A program made the translations under genes and the position numbers. The notes under the pieces were generated by a model, which saw only the letters and a list, made by a program, of their open reading frames with translations, ran no database searches and had not been told where the DNA came from. This document shows, piece after piece, positions 1 to 11,168 of a stretch of DNA of 64,000 nucleotides (position 1 is the stretch's first letter; each line of letters begins with the position of its first letter). Location: NCBI GenBank assembly GCA_934045905.1, contig OW203764.1, positions 26,400,954 to 26,464,953 on the forward strand. Reading direction: 5' to 3'. This DNA comes from Leuctra nigra. Lineage: Eukaryota; Arthropoda; Insecta; Plecoptera; Leuctridae.

Positions 1-2078
1 TTGGTAAGACACAGTCTGATCTGAACATTGCAAACATTTTTGTTGATTCGTTTATTAGTGAAGTAAATAATTTGAAGCATGACTGTCATATGCAAATTAG
101 TAATGAGGCTGAAAACTGTATAATGCAATCAATGTTTCTTCGGCCGGTTAGTCCTGGGGTGGTGCAATCTATCATTAATGGAATGAATGTAAGTAAAGGA
201 CCTGGAATTGAAGGAATCAGGATGAAGGATTTAGTGTTGGTTGCCGAAAAAATAAGTCCTGTGTTGTCAAACCTGTTTAATTTATCTTTCAAAAGGGGTA
301 TTGTGCCTGAGAAACTAAAAGTATCTATTGTGCGTCCTGTTTTTAAAAAGGGAAACCACTTGGAATATAGCAACTACAGGCCTATTGCGATATTACCAGC
401 GATTGAAAAGGTTATGGAGCGTTATGTAGAAGAAAAATTGTCACATTATTTGAAAACTTACAATATAATAAATTCCGCGCAGTTTGGGTTTCAAAAGGGG
501 AAAGGAACAGGGAATTTGTTATCATTATTTTCAGACTACATAAATAGCAAGATAAACAATAATATGCACATTTTAGTTATGTTTATTGACTTTACAAAGG
601 CTTTTGACACTTTAGATCATAATAAGCTGATAGCGGCCTTGCAGAGAGTAGGGATAAGGGGACCTGTATTGCAATGGTTTATGAGTTATCTTTTAGATAG
701 GCATATAGTTGTTAAAATAGGTCAAAATTATAGTGTTAAAAATAAATATGTTACAGGTGTACCGCAGGGATCCATTTTGGGCCCTATATTATACCTCCTT
801 TATGTTAATGATATCTTCAATAGCGTTCGTATGTGTAAAACGCTTATGTATGCTGATGATACAGCATTAATATCAGTTCATAAATCTTTAGAGATGGCTC
901 AGCTTTATCTTCAACGAGATTTTAATAATATAATCAAAGTGACACATGATAGGAAGTTAATAATAAACTGCTCAAAGACAAAAGTTATGCATATATGTTC
1001 GTCTGCCAACAGTAACAGAAACAGTTCCGTAAAAATAACGTTTCATTCCAATGATTGCTTGCACGCCCCGGATGAATACAATATGGATGAGTGTACAACT
1101 TGTGTAGATCAGATTGAGGTTGTACCTAATCATGTGTATCTGGGCATGGTTATTGATGACAGGTTTTCATGGAAGCCTCATATTGATCGTTTATGTAAAA
1201 GATTGCGTTCGTGTGCCTTTCAAATATTTAATTTAAAAGATATCCTTCCTCTATATCTACTAAGAACAGTGTACTATGCTTTAGCTGAATCTGTAATATC
1301 TTATGGTATTCTTACTTATGGAAACGCATCAGACGTTCATTTAAAGAAAGTTGCAAATTTGCAGAGCAGAATTGTAAGGAGCATAACACTGGAGAGTGAG
1401 ATTCTTCATGAAGGCATTAACACTCATTTTCAACAAGCCCAGATATTACCTTTTGAATATTTAAGACGTTATAGATTTGTATTACAATATTATTTTGATA
1501 ATGATAATAAAGTGTGCTTAAAAAGAAATCGAGAGACAAGGGACGCTATTCAAAATTTAAATCAGTTTCAGGTGCCACTTTTTAATAATAAACATGGTAA
1601 GAGAACGCTAGCTTATGAAACTCCAATTATATTTAACAACATTCCGTTTAATATGAGACAATATACAAAGTTTAGTGAAGTAAAAGTAAATATTAAAAAA
1701 CATTTTCTATCCTTGCTGCAATTATAGTTTGAAAGTTAAAAATATAACAAAATTTATCGATCTCTCTCATCTCTCTCGATCGCTGCGATCTCTCTCATTG
1801 TTGTGCTCTTGCACAACTTGCTCTTGTTGTTCAGTTCAATTCAATTTATTACATCTTGCAAATAATATTATAGGTTCTACCTTCTCTCTCTGTGCATTTT
1901 ATTTGTATTTATATTTATATTTATTTATATGTAACTAAAGTGTATATCAATGTGTTAATTATATATGTGTTATTTGCCACATTCAAGTCTCAATGGGGCT
2001 TTGTGGCTGCGACCAATTTTGTAATTATTTGTATTTGTATGTTATTTTTGTAAAATAAACAAAAAAAAAAAAAAAAAA
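1..2078 (+). mobile_element. Non-LTR (LINE) retrotransposon, 5' part cut by window edge
   Basis: The stretch holds the C-terminal part of a reverse-transcriptase ORF, a 3' UTR of about 330 bases, an AATAAA at 2054-2059 and an 18-base A-run at 2061-2078. There is no LTR. This is the 3' architecture of a LINE inserted in plus orientation. The RT looks like the jockey/CR1 group, but I cannot fix the clade. The frame is intact to its stop, so the copy is fairly young or was recently active. Confidence 0.9.
3..1727 (+). CDS. Reverse transcriptase domain of a non-LTR retrotransposon (5' partial)
   Basis: This is the RNA-dependent DNA polymerase of a LINE, which copies element RNA at a nicked chromosomal target. 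The RT core motifs occur in order: the SNYRPIAILP block, FIDFTKAFD with the first catalytic Asp (motif A), GVPQGSILGP (motif B) and YADDTALI with the catalytic Asp pair (motif C). A thumb and C-terminal region follow, ending with KHFLSLLQL. The reading frame is open to the left edge. The TTG at 72 and the ATG at 90 are therefore not real starts, and the endonuclease domain and ORF1 would lie outside the window. No internal stop or frameshift is seen in about 575 codons, so the fragment could be functional if its 5' part is intact. Confidence 0.93.
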   Translation, partial: GKTQSDLNIANIFVDSFISEVNNLKHDCHMQISNEAENCIMQSMFLRPVSPGVVQSIINGMNVSKGPGIEGIRMKDLVLVAEKISPVLSNLFNLSFKRGIVPEKLKVSIVRPVFKKGNHLEYSNYRPIAILPAIEKVMERYVEEKLSHYLKTYNIINSAQFGFQKGKGTGNLLSLFSDYINSKINNNMHILVMFIDFTKAFDTLDHNKLIAALQRVGIRGPVLQWFMSYLLDRHIVVKIGQNYSVKNKYVTGVPQGSILGPILYLLYVNDIFNSVRMCKTLMYADDTALISVHKSLEMAQLYLQRDFNNIIKVTHDRKLIINCSKTKVMHICSSANSNRNSSVKITFHSNDCLHAPDEYNMDECTTCVDQIEVVPNHVYLGMVIDDRFSWKPHIDRLCKRLRSCAFQIFNLKDILPLYLLRTVYYALAESVISYGILTYGNASDVHLKKVANLQSRIVRSITLESEILHEGINTHFQQAQILPFEYLRRYRFVLQYYFDNDNKVCLKRNRETRDAIQNLNQFQVPLFNNKHGKRTLAYETPIIFNNIPFNMRQYTKFSEVKVNIKKHFLSLLQL

Positions 2079-2466
2079 TGCTTTTTCATACAAACTCATA
2101 TGATTTTACGAACGTCAGGTAAAATCGTATTTGAGGAATATCTTCTAAAATAAGATGAGAGAAATAAGAATAAAAAATATAATGAGAGCGTTGTCTCGTA
2201 AAGAACGAATTATCCCATGGTATAATACTTATTCGTATTGTGAACATTGTCCTTATACCATTATACGAAGCCTATTTTACGACGAAGTTCCTATTCGATC
2301 GATATAAAGCTTCATCTAAATTATTTTATAATACTATCTCTGCAAATGTCACACTACGTCATTTATGTCAATACTCCTCATTCATTATTAAATATCGTAA
2401 TGCCATTGTTTACTCATTAAATGTCATAATAGCTCGGTTGAAACAATTTTATTCCTTTTTAGAGAA

Positions 2467-2532
2467 TAAACGTTTAATATCGTGAGTTCTGAAAGCTTCT
2501 ATAGATCTAGTTACCTATTGTGTTGTTTTGAA

Positions 2533-2567
<35 letters not shown>

Positions 2568-2826
2568 TTTTTTAATATTACAATTACCTAACATACATTT
2601 GATTTGATGTGACACAATCTGTTTTTAAAAACAAAACGTTTAATAACGTGAGTTCTGAATGGGTTTGAAGTTATTTATTTAGCTTTACTATTTTAATACA
2701 TTTGATTTGATGTGACAAAACCTGTTTTTAAAAACAAAACGAGTTGTGAAACCTTCGATAGATAGACCTATTGTTTTGTTTATAAGTCATTTATTTCTTT
2801 ACTAAACATTACAAATTAACATACGA
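2467..2826 (+). repeat. Diverged tandem repeat, about three units
   Basis: A block containing the words AACGTTTAATA, GTGAGTTCTGAA and ATTTGATTTGATGTGACA, followed by CTGTTTTTAAAAACAAAACG, occurs twice (about 2467-2633 and 2634-2736). A more degraded third unit follows to about 2826. The first unit is lengthened by an internal (ATT)n tract. Confidence 0.6.
2534..2566 (+). repeat. (ATT)n microsatellite
   Basis: About eleven uninterrupted ATT units sit inside the first copy of the surrounding tandem repeat. Confidence 0.95.
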
Positions 2827-5118
2827 TACATAGATGCCACCAAACGGTCATTTTTATGGACAACGCTTATACAATGTATGTATTGTGATAAAAACAATAC
2901 AATACATTCATAACGCATCTTCACGGAGATCTTCTGAATGTTCGAATGAGAACATAATTGCAACGATGCATCACCCCGTGATGTAACAAACATAAACGCG
3001 ATCTAATCGTCGTCGGGTGGTTGTTGAGTGCTTCAACTAATTTCCTCCGAGTGATCGATCTTCGTCAACATGTTGATAGCTTGCTTCTCACACGTCAACG
3101 CGTTGATGTTTGCCGCTTGTCATCCAATACGTCATCATTTGCTGGGTCATTGATGGACTGCGGACACTAATTCGAGTTTATATGACAACCGATTCGTAGC
3201 TAGCTATCGGGTGTTATGATTTCACGCTCATACCGTAACTTGTACTAGACTTGAGAGAAGGGGAATAGAATCTACATCAATGTGCTTCATTTATTGGGGT
3301 ACAATACGTTTGTTATCAGCTTTGAATTTGTCAGAAGTTTATTGGAAGCATGATAAACGTTATTGGTTACAAAACAAATTCTCTGTTTCTTGGAAATTTT
3401 AATTTTTCATAACTGTACGATTCTGCCATAAAATATATATTATTAGTTTATTATGTAGTATTCCTGGGGTAACTAGATATACCCTAGTTTAGGTCAAAAA
3501 GTGTATTTAATTACTATGCATATCTGTAGGTCATTTGTAAAATAATAAATAGGTGGACGCTTATGATGATCAGGGGAACACGTTTGCTTACGGAACAATT
3601 GAGGATCTTAATCAGCCCCTCCCCCTCACCACCAGGGCTACAAGCCCCGGGAAAATTTTGAATTTCAGGAATGAATTTGGTTGGTATATTTCTACGAGAT
3701 TTTACCATTAAAAACGAGTTGGGGGACTCATCCGCCCTCGCATGTCCCAAATTAAATACTGATGCATAACACAGTTTTAAAATCTTCCTGAAAAAATAAG
3801 TGCGTAATTTCTGCATTTTTATTTAGACATTAAAATGTTGCTAGATATTTAGAGAACTTATGCTGTTTACACAGTTGAAATATGCTCTTGTAGAGAGTCA
3901 ATAATTAGAAGATTGTAATAAAAATGAAGATCCAGTTATTTCGATTAACAATTGGGATTCTTATTCGACTAATGTCTAGACATTCTGACTTGAGTTCAAA
4001 CAAATGCAACTTCGAAGCCATTTAAAAGTAGCGAATGAGTTATGAACTTGTAACACCATTCGAAGAAGAAGCCGAGTTTGAAATTAAATCATTCCAATTA
4101 TTAAAGTCACTCACTCGGGAAAAATATTCCATCCACATCGCTATAAGAAATGCATACCTTTTTCTTCATTCCGCAAGTCTTTAACTTTCATTTGTCTTAT
4201 TTCTTAGTAACTGAGGCGTATTAATTAACCTGCTTGTAAATTTTGAAAAACTCGTACAAATAGATATATATATGTCAACGAAACAGAGCAAATTCCGCAG
4301 AAATAAATGTATTAGCAGATATAGTGTATCTTTTTTTGTAATCCCTAATCCAGGCATAACATAATTTTCCAGGATGGACATTGAGAGTTGACTTGAGACT
4401 AGCTGCTGGCAGTTGAATTTAACTATTGATAGTTTAAAAGAGTCTAATATTTAGATAACCTTTTAGGAATCTTCTTCATAGACCAATATCGACATTCTGA
4501 CCAAAATTCCAAAAGTCGTTTTGCTTTGAAGTCCAAGATCAATATTGGTATGTAGCTAGATTCAAAAAGGGAATGGAGACTATTGGGGTTTTCGAATTTT
4601 AAAATAATACAATTGATGTAAATACCAAATCCAATGTACATTTACACATTGCTTGAACATTTAAAAACAAGTTTATTTTAGCAAATTGCCGAGACGGACA
4701 AAATGTATCAATTTCATGATATTTAAAATTACATATGTAAAATTACAATCTCATACTCTTAAAAAAGATACCTACAGATAATTAATTATCTTATTTATTT
4801 TAATGCTTGAAGATTATGCATGAAATTATGAACTTAAAACATACTAGCCACATTAATTATTCCGACGATAAATTTTAAAAAAAGTGCACGCTCAGCAATA
4901 CAAAATGTTTGTTAATATTTCGTGTACGTTTTTACAATAGAAACGAAGACGTACCAAAAGTAGATTAAAATTTCTCATTTTCTCATTTTAATTTAGATTT
5001 ACAACTTTGATAACATTACAAAAAGCAGAATTCTTATTTGTAAGAATCCCACTCATTTTAAGCTGATTTCTGATTGTCAGCATTGAATGACACACCGCTG
5101 AAAAGTTGAAATGAATCT
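2827..5118. other. AT-rich intergenic stretch, no gene seen
   Basis: Open frames here are short and lack compositional or motif support. The region 3600-3660 is C-rich and looks like degraded transposon DNA, but I cannot name a family. The only ordered structure noticed is the pair of 12-bp palindromes at 3065-3106. Confidence 0.5.
3065..3106. other. Two 12-bp perfect palindromes 30 bp apart
   Basis: TCAACATGTTGA (3065-3076) and TCAACGCGTTGA (3095-3106) are each self-complementary and differ only in the central AT/GC pair order. Both are preceded by CG. Their start-to-start distance of 30 bp is close to three helical turns, as expected of paired sites for a dimeric DNA-binding protein. Function is inference only. 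Confidence 0.4.
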
Positions 5119-5233
<115 letters not shown>

Positions 5234-5904
5234 GAAGAGATTTGTTCCAGCTGGATGTGGTGATTCCGACTTGAACAAAACGCGAACACAACAGCAGGCC
5301 GCGCAGTAAACTCGACTGCGTTTGATTTATACTTATTATCGACTGTTCTTTTCGTCTCCTTGTTCATTTCCCTCAGCTTGGCTGCGAAGTGTGGAACCCA
5401 AGCCGGGAAGTGTGATGAAATATTGAATCTTTTTGCGGAGCTCGCATATCAAACAGTACAAGGTTCACTTTACAAATACTCAAGTATGTACCGGGGAAAT
5501 AAATTGTGCTCACTTGTTTCTGTACATTCTATTAATTACTTTCGAGCTGAGATATTTCCCTGGCTAGAAATTACGTCAAACAGCTCTTTTGTTTCCTTCT
5601 TTAAATGCAATACATTTATCTCGAATAGAATTAGATTAAGTTTTTTTTATCAGAGTAAACTGGTTCGAAATATATTTTATAAGATCCATGTAATCGATTT
5701 AATCAGATTTTTTTGACAATGACGAAGACATTTATGTATATTATCATGATCACGAAACAAAACGTCATTATCGGAGTCCGAATTATTTCATAAAATATAT
5801 TTTACTTAGAACGAAAAATACAGAAGTTTGTTTTGGTTTGAGAACAGAAAAAATGTGATAAATAAAATAAAATAAAATGTGTTAGAATGTGTTAAATGTG
5901 AAAA
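5234..5904. other. No gene seen
   Basis: AT-rich DNA between the CT tract and the composite repeat. A 118-codon plus-strand frame (5360-5716) has no recognisable domain and AT-driven composition. Confidence 0.5.
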
Positions 5905-7033
5905 TCTAGTGGAGCGGTCGCTCCACCCAGCCAAGTCGTACTATACACTCACACTCACTCAACATACCGTAAATGCCTAATAAACTGAGGAGCAGACGAA
6001 ACACTTTTACTGTAAGCAACAACATGGCATTTTCGGCCTACTGGATCTCAAAATTGGGAAATCTCACATTGTTGCGAAATAACTTAATTTCGAGCTATGG
6101 CCCACCTGACAACATATACCAAATTTGGGAACAATACGTTATGCCGTTTGGGTGCTAGAGGGCCGTGAAAACAGTGAAATTACACCCCTTTTAAAAGCTA
6201 TCTGATGATGATGATGATTCAGATATCAGGAAACGTTGCTATCACCGCCACAGCCTAAACGGCTGAACCGATCAACCTGAAATTTTTACCACATATGCAC
6301 TTTTGGCGTCTGATGATACCTTGCCTCTTGTGATTTTTTGTGCCGCCATTTTTAAACCGGAAGTGACGTCATATCTCAAAAACGTCTGGACCGATTAGAA
6401 CGAAATTAGCGCCATTCGATTTAGACGGTCATCTATATGAAGTATCAATAAAAAAATTATTATTTTCTTATTTTCTGAACCGGAAGTGACGTCATAAATA
6501 CGCAATATTTAACTTATTTCAACAAATTATACTTAAAATACATACATAAGTAACTTACATTGTAACATAGACAATACAAATTATAAATTCAAGGAGGCAG
6601 TGTTCTCGGCCGCCATTCCTGAAACCGGAAGTGACGTAATATATCTAAAACGCCTGTACCGTTTGCAACTGAACTAGCTCCTGCGTATTCATTCTGCAAC
6701 TTTTTTTGAAACTCAATTGTGAAAAATGAATAAACAAATTAACGGTACCGGAAATGGCGGCAGGAACCACTAAATGAAACCGGTAGTGACGTCATATATT
6801 ACATACGGCAAGACCGATTTTACGGAAATATAGGGATTATGAATTCAGATGGTCGTTCATAAAGTATCAACTAGATTGTTTTCCTATTACCTATACCGGA
6901 AATGACGTCATAAATATGCTAAATGACGTCATAAATATGATAATTGACACAAAATTCACCACTTTATACTTTTAAATAGATATTTAGTAAACCTACTTTG
7001 TAAATAATTATAAATTCAAGGTTGCAGTGTTCT

Positions 7034-7980
7034 CGGCCGCCATTTTTAAAACCGGAAGTGACGTCATATATTGAAAACAGCTGTACCGATTGCAACCAAA
7101 TTTTGGAAATGTGTAGGACTAATAATTATGAATTGAAGACGACATTATTTTCGGCCGCCATTGTTAAAACCGGAAGTGACGTCATATATCGAAAACGGCT
7201 GTACCGATTGCAACCAAATTTTGGAAATATGGAGGACTAATAATTATGAATGAAATACGACATTATTTTCGGCCGCCATTGTTAAAACCGGAAGTGACGT
7301 CATATATCGAAAACGGCTGTACCGATTGCAACCAAATTTTGGAAATATGTAGGAATTATAATTATGGATTAAAGGCGACATTATTTTTGGCCGCCATTGT
7401 TAAAACCGGAAGTAACGTCATATATCAAAAACGGCTGTACCGATAGCAACCAAATTTTGGAAATGTGTAGGACTTATAATTATGAATTAAAGACGACATT
7501 ATTTTCGGCCGCCATTGTTAAAACCGGAAGTGACGTCATATGTCGAAATCGTCTGTACCGATTGCAACCAAATTTTGGAAATATGGAGGACTAAAAATTA
7601 TGAATTAAAGACGACATTATTTTCGGCCGTCATTGTTAAAACCGGAAGGGACGTCATATATCGAAAACGTCTGTACCGATTGCAACCAAATTTTGGAAAT
7701 ATGTAGGACTTATAATTATGGATAAAAAGACGACATTATTTTCGGCCGCCATTGGTTAAACCGGAAGTGACGTCATATATCGAAATCGTCTGTACCGATT
7801 GCAACCAAATTGTGCAATTATGTAGGACTTATAATTATGAATTCAAGACGACATTATTTTCGGCCGCTATTTCAAAACCGGAAGTGACGTCATATATCGA
7901 AAACGGCTGGATCGATTATAACGAAACTTAAGCTATTCTTCTTGGATAATCATTTTCATCTTATACCAAACGCAACTTTT
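7034..7980 (+). repeat. 118-bp minisatellite with a CRE palindrome in each unit (8 units)
   Basis: Units begin with CGGCCGCCATT at 7034, 7152, 7270, 7388, 7506, 7624, 7743 and 7861, giving a period of 118 bp (once 119). Most contain ACCGGAAGTGACGTCATA, a fused ETS-like core and TGACGTCA, and then a GTACCGATTGCAACC block. One unit has AGTAACGTCA and one GGGACGTCA. More diverged relatives extend leftward to about 6335. The open frames across the array are repeat artefacts. Confidence 0.93.
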
Positions 7981-8082
7981 CTTAGTAAGCAAATCGGTTG
8001 AGGCGTATTTTTTTAAAGAAATTAGTCCCTGCTCGGACATGTGCTACAAGCTGTATGAATAAACTAACAAAAGAAGTGATAT

Positions 8083-9160
8083 CCCAGAAAAAAACACTCC
8101 GTGTAAAAAAGGCAGCCAAGTCTCTTTACTTTAAAAAAATTCAACACCGAAAAGGAGTGATATCAAAAAAGGAGCCAAGTCAATGACATTTCCAAATATT
8201 TAATCGTATTTTTGAAATAAAAGAATAAACACCGAGAAATACTTTACAAAAGGACTTGGCGCATCGTTTTTTAAATTCATTTTTTGATTCATAAGCATAT
8301 GCCATTGATATACAACCGTAATTTAGAATTTTTAGAATAATAGGGAAACATCTTTCAATTACATATTATACATATACCTACTGTAAAATATTATCTATTA
8401 GAATATGTACGTACGCGATAAAACTTGTTGCCTATGTTTTCTATAAATACACAATAGTTAGTTATCTTCGTAATATTGTTTCGTGGTCAACATAATTAAG
8501 TCTCATGCGTTAAACCTTCTCATCATGAAATACATTTCTATTAATCCACATTTTATAACAAAACATTTCACAAAGTACATAGTCACATTGAATTTCTATT
8601 AAAAATTTTAACTTTATACACTTGACACTTCAAAAATATATAATAGTGTTCCAAAGACAGTTCGTAATTATTTGACAACGTTTCATGATTTCCTTCAGTC
8701 AAGATCAAATTATGAAAAGATACCCTTCTAATATCACCATATTAACAGTGCTATAAGAATATGTATGAGCCCACTTCCAATTGTTATTTAATTCTTCCAC
8801 CCTTATATTACTTATCTATTACAGCATGAAATCTTTCTACTATCGCCATTGACAAAACTATAAAATAGCCATTACTAAAAGTAGCTTGATTCATAGTTTC
8901 TGGCTCTAATAGAAAGAGGAAAATGTACCTACTTTAAATTTCTTTCCACTTTTAGTATTGAATGAGGTCTTTAAAAAAACGATGCGCCAAGTCCTTTTGT
9001 AAAGTATTTCTCGGTGTTTATTCTTTTATTTCAAAAATACGATTAAATATTTGGAAATGTCATTGACTTGGCTCCTTTTTTGATATCACTCCTTTTCGGT
9101 GTTGAATTTTTTTAAAGTAAAGAGACTTGGCTGCCTTTTTTACACGGAGTGTTTTTTTCT
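8083..9160. repeat. Inverted-repeat module of composite element, copy 1
   Basis: The left arm 8083-8275 begins CCCAGAAAAAAACACTCCG. The right arm 8971-9160 is its near-perfect reverse complement, and about 700 bp of AT-rich non-coding DNA lies between them. The same module stands at the same place in copy 2 (42809-44131). Confidence 0.9.
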
Positions 9161-10160
9161 TTACTAATGACACGAAGCAACAGTTAGTGGAGGTGCCGGT
9201 GTTGGATACGCGGCACCTCCACCATCTAAATAGCAATGTATCGACCTCGATTTACATTACTAGACCTGGAGTTGTCGTTCAATTCAAACCAACTGTCTCT
9301 AGCAAATAAACTTGTAATTGTGCTTTGTGGAATTACGTTGGTCTGTCATAAAACCTAACAGCTAAGCCACAAAGAAGAGAGAGAACTACAGTCTTTCGAA
9401 TGAATCTGATTTATTCTTTCATGTCAGAATCATAACAAAGACTTTTCCAGAAGTGTTTTCTCCATTTGGGGATAAGCTGGATATTATGTTCCATATTTCA
9501 CGATTGAGCGCACACGCGTATTCGAAAACATAATGTTTGAAAATATAAGAGAGAAATAAGTACCTGCCAAGATTGTTGACGGAAGTTCTTAAAAGCGAAC
9601 TTTGGTAGTTTTCAAAAGTTGTTCGAAACTGAAATCCTGAACCTGACAGGATCTTCAGATCATTTTGTAATCGAGGATTCTTTCAACTGGATTTAATTTC
9701 CAGGATCCGTTCTATTATAAATCGACAGCTTTATGACAGCTCGAACAGGGAATATTTCATATACAATTTTCAAGATAACTTCAAATGATAATGAAAACAG
9801 ATTGGTGTAATATGATAATAACATAATCCAATCTAGTTTGAGTATTTCTTTGGTAGAGTTGGAAGAGACTATTTCCATTTTCCATTAAGTATGATTTATG
9901 TTTCGACGTATTCTCGCTAAAATATCGAACCGGAGTAATATTTTACGAGTTATCGGAATAGAAATGTCTCAAAACGAACGTTATCAAAAACTCCCAAACA
10001 ATTTCTTAAGTAGCAAAGCGAAATGCAATTCTTATCGAAAAATTTGAATTATGTTGTCAAGAATGTTCGTCTGAATGTTAACGAAAAACAGTCAAGACGA
10101 ATAGAATAATTCTGTGAAATTGAACGTGGGTGGACAATACAGAAGTTATATAAAAAAAAT
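9161..10160. other. No gene seen
   Basis: AT-rich sequence of about 1 kb with only short, unsupported frames. It would be intronic if the leftward transcript starting near 10300 is real. Confidence 0.4.
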
Positions 10161-10166
10161 ACTCAC

Positions 10167-10410
10167 CCAATAATTTCTGTTCCAGGTTTTCGAGTCTCTC
10201 AGCTTTGGACGTCCAAGTTGTAACAAGTTTCTTCACCACGATTGCGTCTACTTCTGAATGTCCTATTCCGATGTGCGTTCTATGTGTCTTGCCAGGATAT
10301 GACCAGTTCCTGCCACCCTACACGTCCTTTATAACTTTGTCAAACTGAGTTTGCAATTGTTTTGAGCGCCCGCGTACACGTGACGTCACACCATCGCCTC
10401 GACCAATCAG
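10167..10410 (-). promoter_or_regulatory. Promoter-like region with first exon and splice donor, reading left
   Basis: Read on the minus strand, the sequence offers CCAAT-type and CRE elements (CCAAT on the plus strand at 10403-10407, TGACGTCA at 10381-10388 overlapping CACGTG). A TATA-like GTTATAAAGG follows at 10335-10326, then about 130 bases without ATG, then a strong donor GTGAGT at 10166-10161. This fits a promoter plus a 5' UTR exon of an unidentified gene whose coding exons lie to the left, possibly beyond the window. The CG-rich composition contrasts with the surroundings. The assembly is inference from motif order. Confidence 0.45.
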
Positions 10411-10863
10411 AATCCAAGGCGGAGGCGTCACTGATAGGGGAAACGATAAACACACAATACTACGCACTGGGAGCGCCGGCGCCCTAAACTTCGACGTATC
10501 TTCGAGAATTTAATATGACGAAGATTATTGAATGAGAAAATTGGTTATAAGTAGCTTGTTATAGGAGGGAAATGGAAAACGTTGTTTTCAAGTCGGGATC
10601 CTCAATTTAATAAAGCTTATATTAGAAGACGTTCACTTTAAAATCCCTTTCGTTGCAAGAAATAATTTTCTTTTCATTAGAGAGTAAATATGTCGTAGGT
10701 ACTCGTATTTATGAAGTCTGCTATGGACGTACAGTGAGCATGTTGTTCGTCTTAAATATTACCTTATTACAAAAAAATCACATTTGAAATCGTAAAATAT
10801 CATTTTAATATCTTTGAAATCGTGGATCCGGTGCGGTCTTTGCTCGGTGTTGTACTTGTGTTG

Positions 10864-10902
10864 GCCCTGAAAAGGGCGAAGGGCAGCTTTGGCTGCTTTT
10901 TT
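10864..10902. other. Two adjacent hairpins, histone-stem-loop-like, ending in T6
   Basis: GCCCT-GAAA-AGGGC (10864-10877) and GCAGC-TTTG-GCTGC (10883-10896) are followed by TTTTTT (10897-10902). On the plus strand this resembles the 3' end of a Pol III transcript. On the minus strand, CGCCCTTTTCAGGGCC matches the metazoan histone mRNA 3' stem-loop at all but its first base. No histone coding sequence is visible next to it, so neither reading is secure. Confidence 0.35.
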
Positions 10903-11168
10903 CAAGTATGCTCTTTGATCTTAACGCGTTTAACTCTTTTCAATTCATAAAATAAAAAACAATAAACTATCTACGTGTCTGTCTTAATCTGTCGATGAAA
11001 CTTTTTATTCGTGAGGCTAACGGTATCTAGGCAATTTCTTTCTCACCAAAAGAAGATTTTGTAAAAAGAATTATAAGACAAATTCTAGTATATAATTTTC
11101 AGCTTGATCATGGGACCGGTATAAATTGTATACAGTACCTTAAACAGAATTCAAAAGAAATAAAACAT

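Larger units (their letters stand above)
5905..9160 (-). mobile_element. Composite non-autonomous repeat, copy 1 (hairpin end + 118-bp minisatellite + inverted-repeat module)
   Basis: This element recurs in inverted orientation at 42809-45800, and the two copies define its ends. One end is an 18-bp hairpin at 5909-5926 (8-bp stem GTGGAGCG) directly next to TAGAT when read on the minus strand; flanking bases diverge right after this in the two copies. Inward come diverged ETS/CRE-like repeats (6170-7020), eight 118-bp units (7034-7980), a conserved linker, and a module bounded by ~190-bp inverted repeats (8083-8275 and 8971-9160). The outer inverted repeat is the second terminus. No transposase frame is present. 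The terminal hairpin with CTAG and the internal tandem array recall Helentron-associated (HINE/DINE-like) elements. The inverted-repeat module could instead be a nested transposon that was later co-amplified. Confidence 0.75.

Noticed and set aside
10864..10902. Bacterial rho-independent terminator and possible contamination
   Set aside because: Flanks are typical of this AT-rich insect DNA with no bacterial genes; the hairpin is better discussed as a Pol III or histone-type structure.
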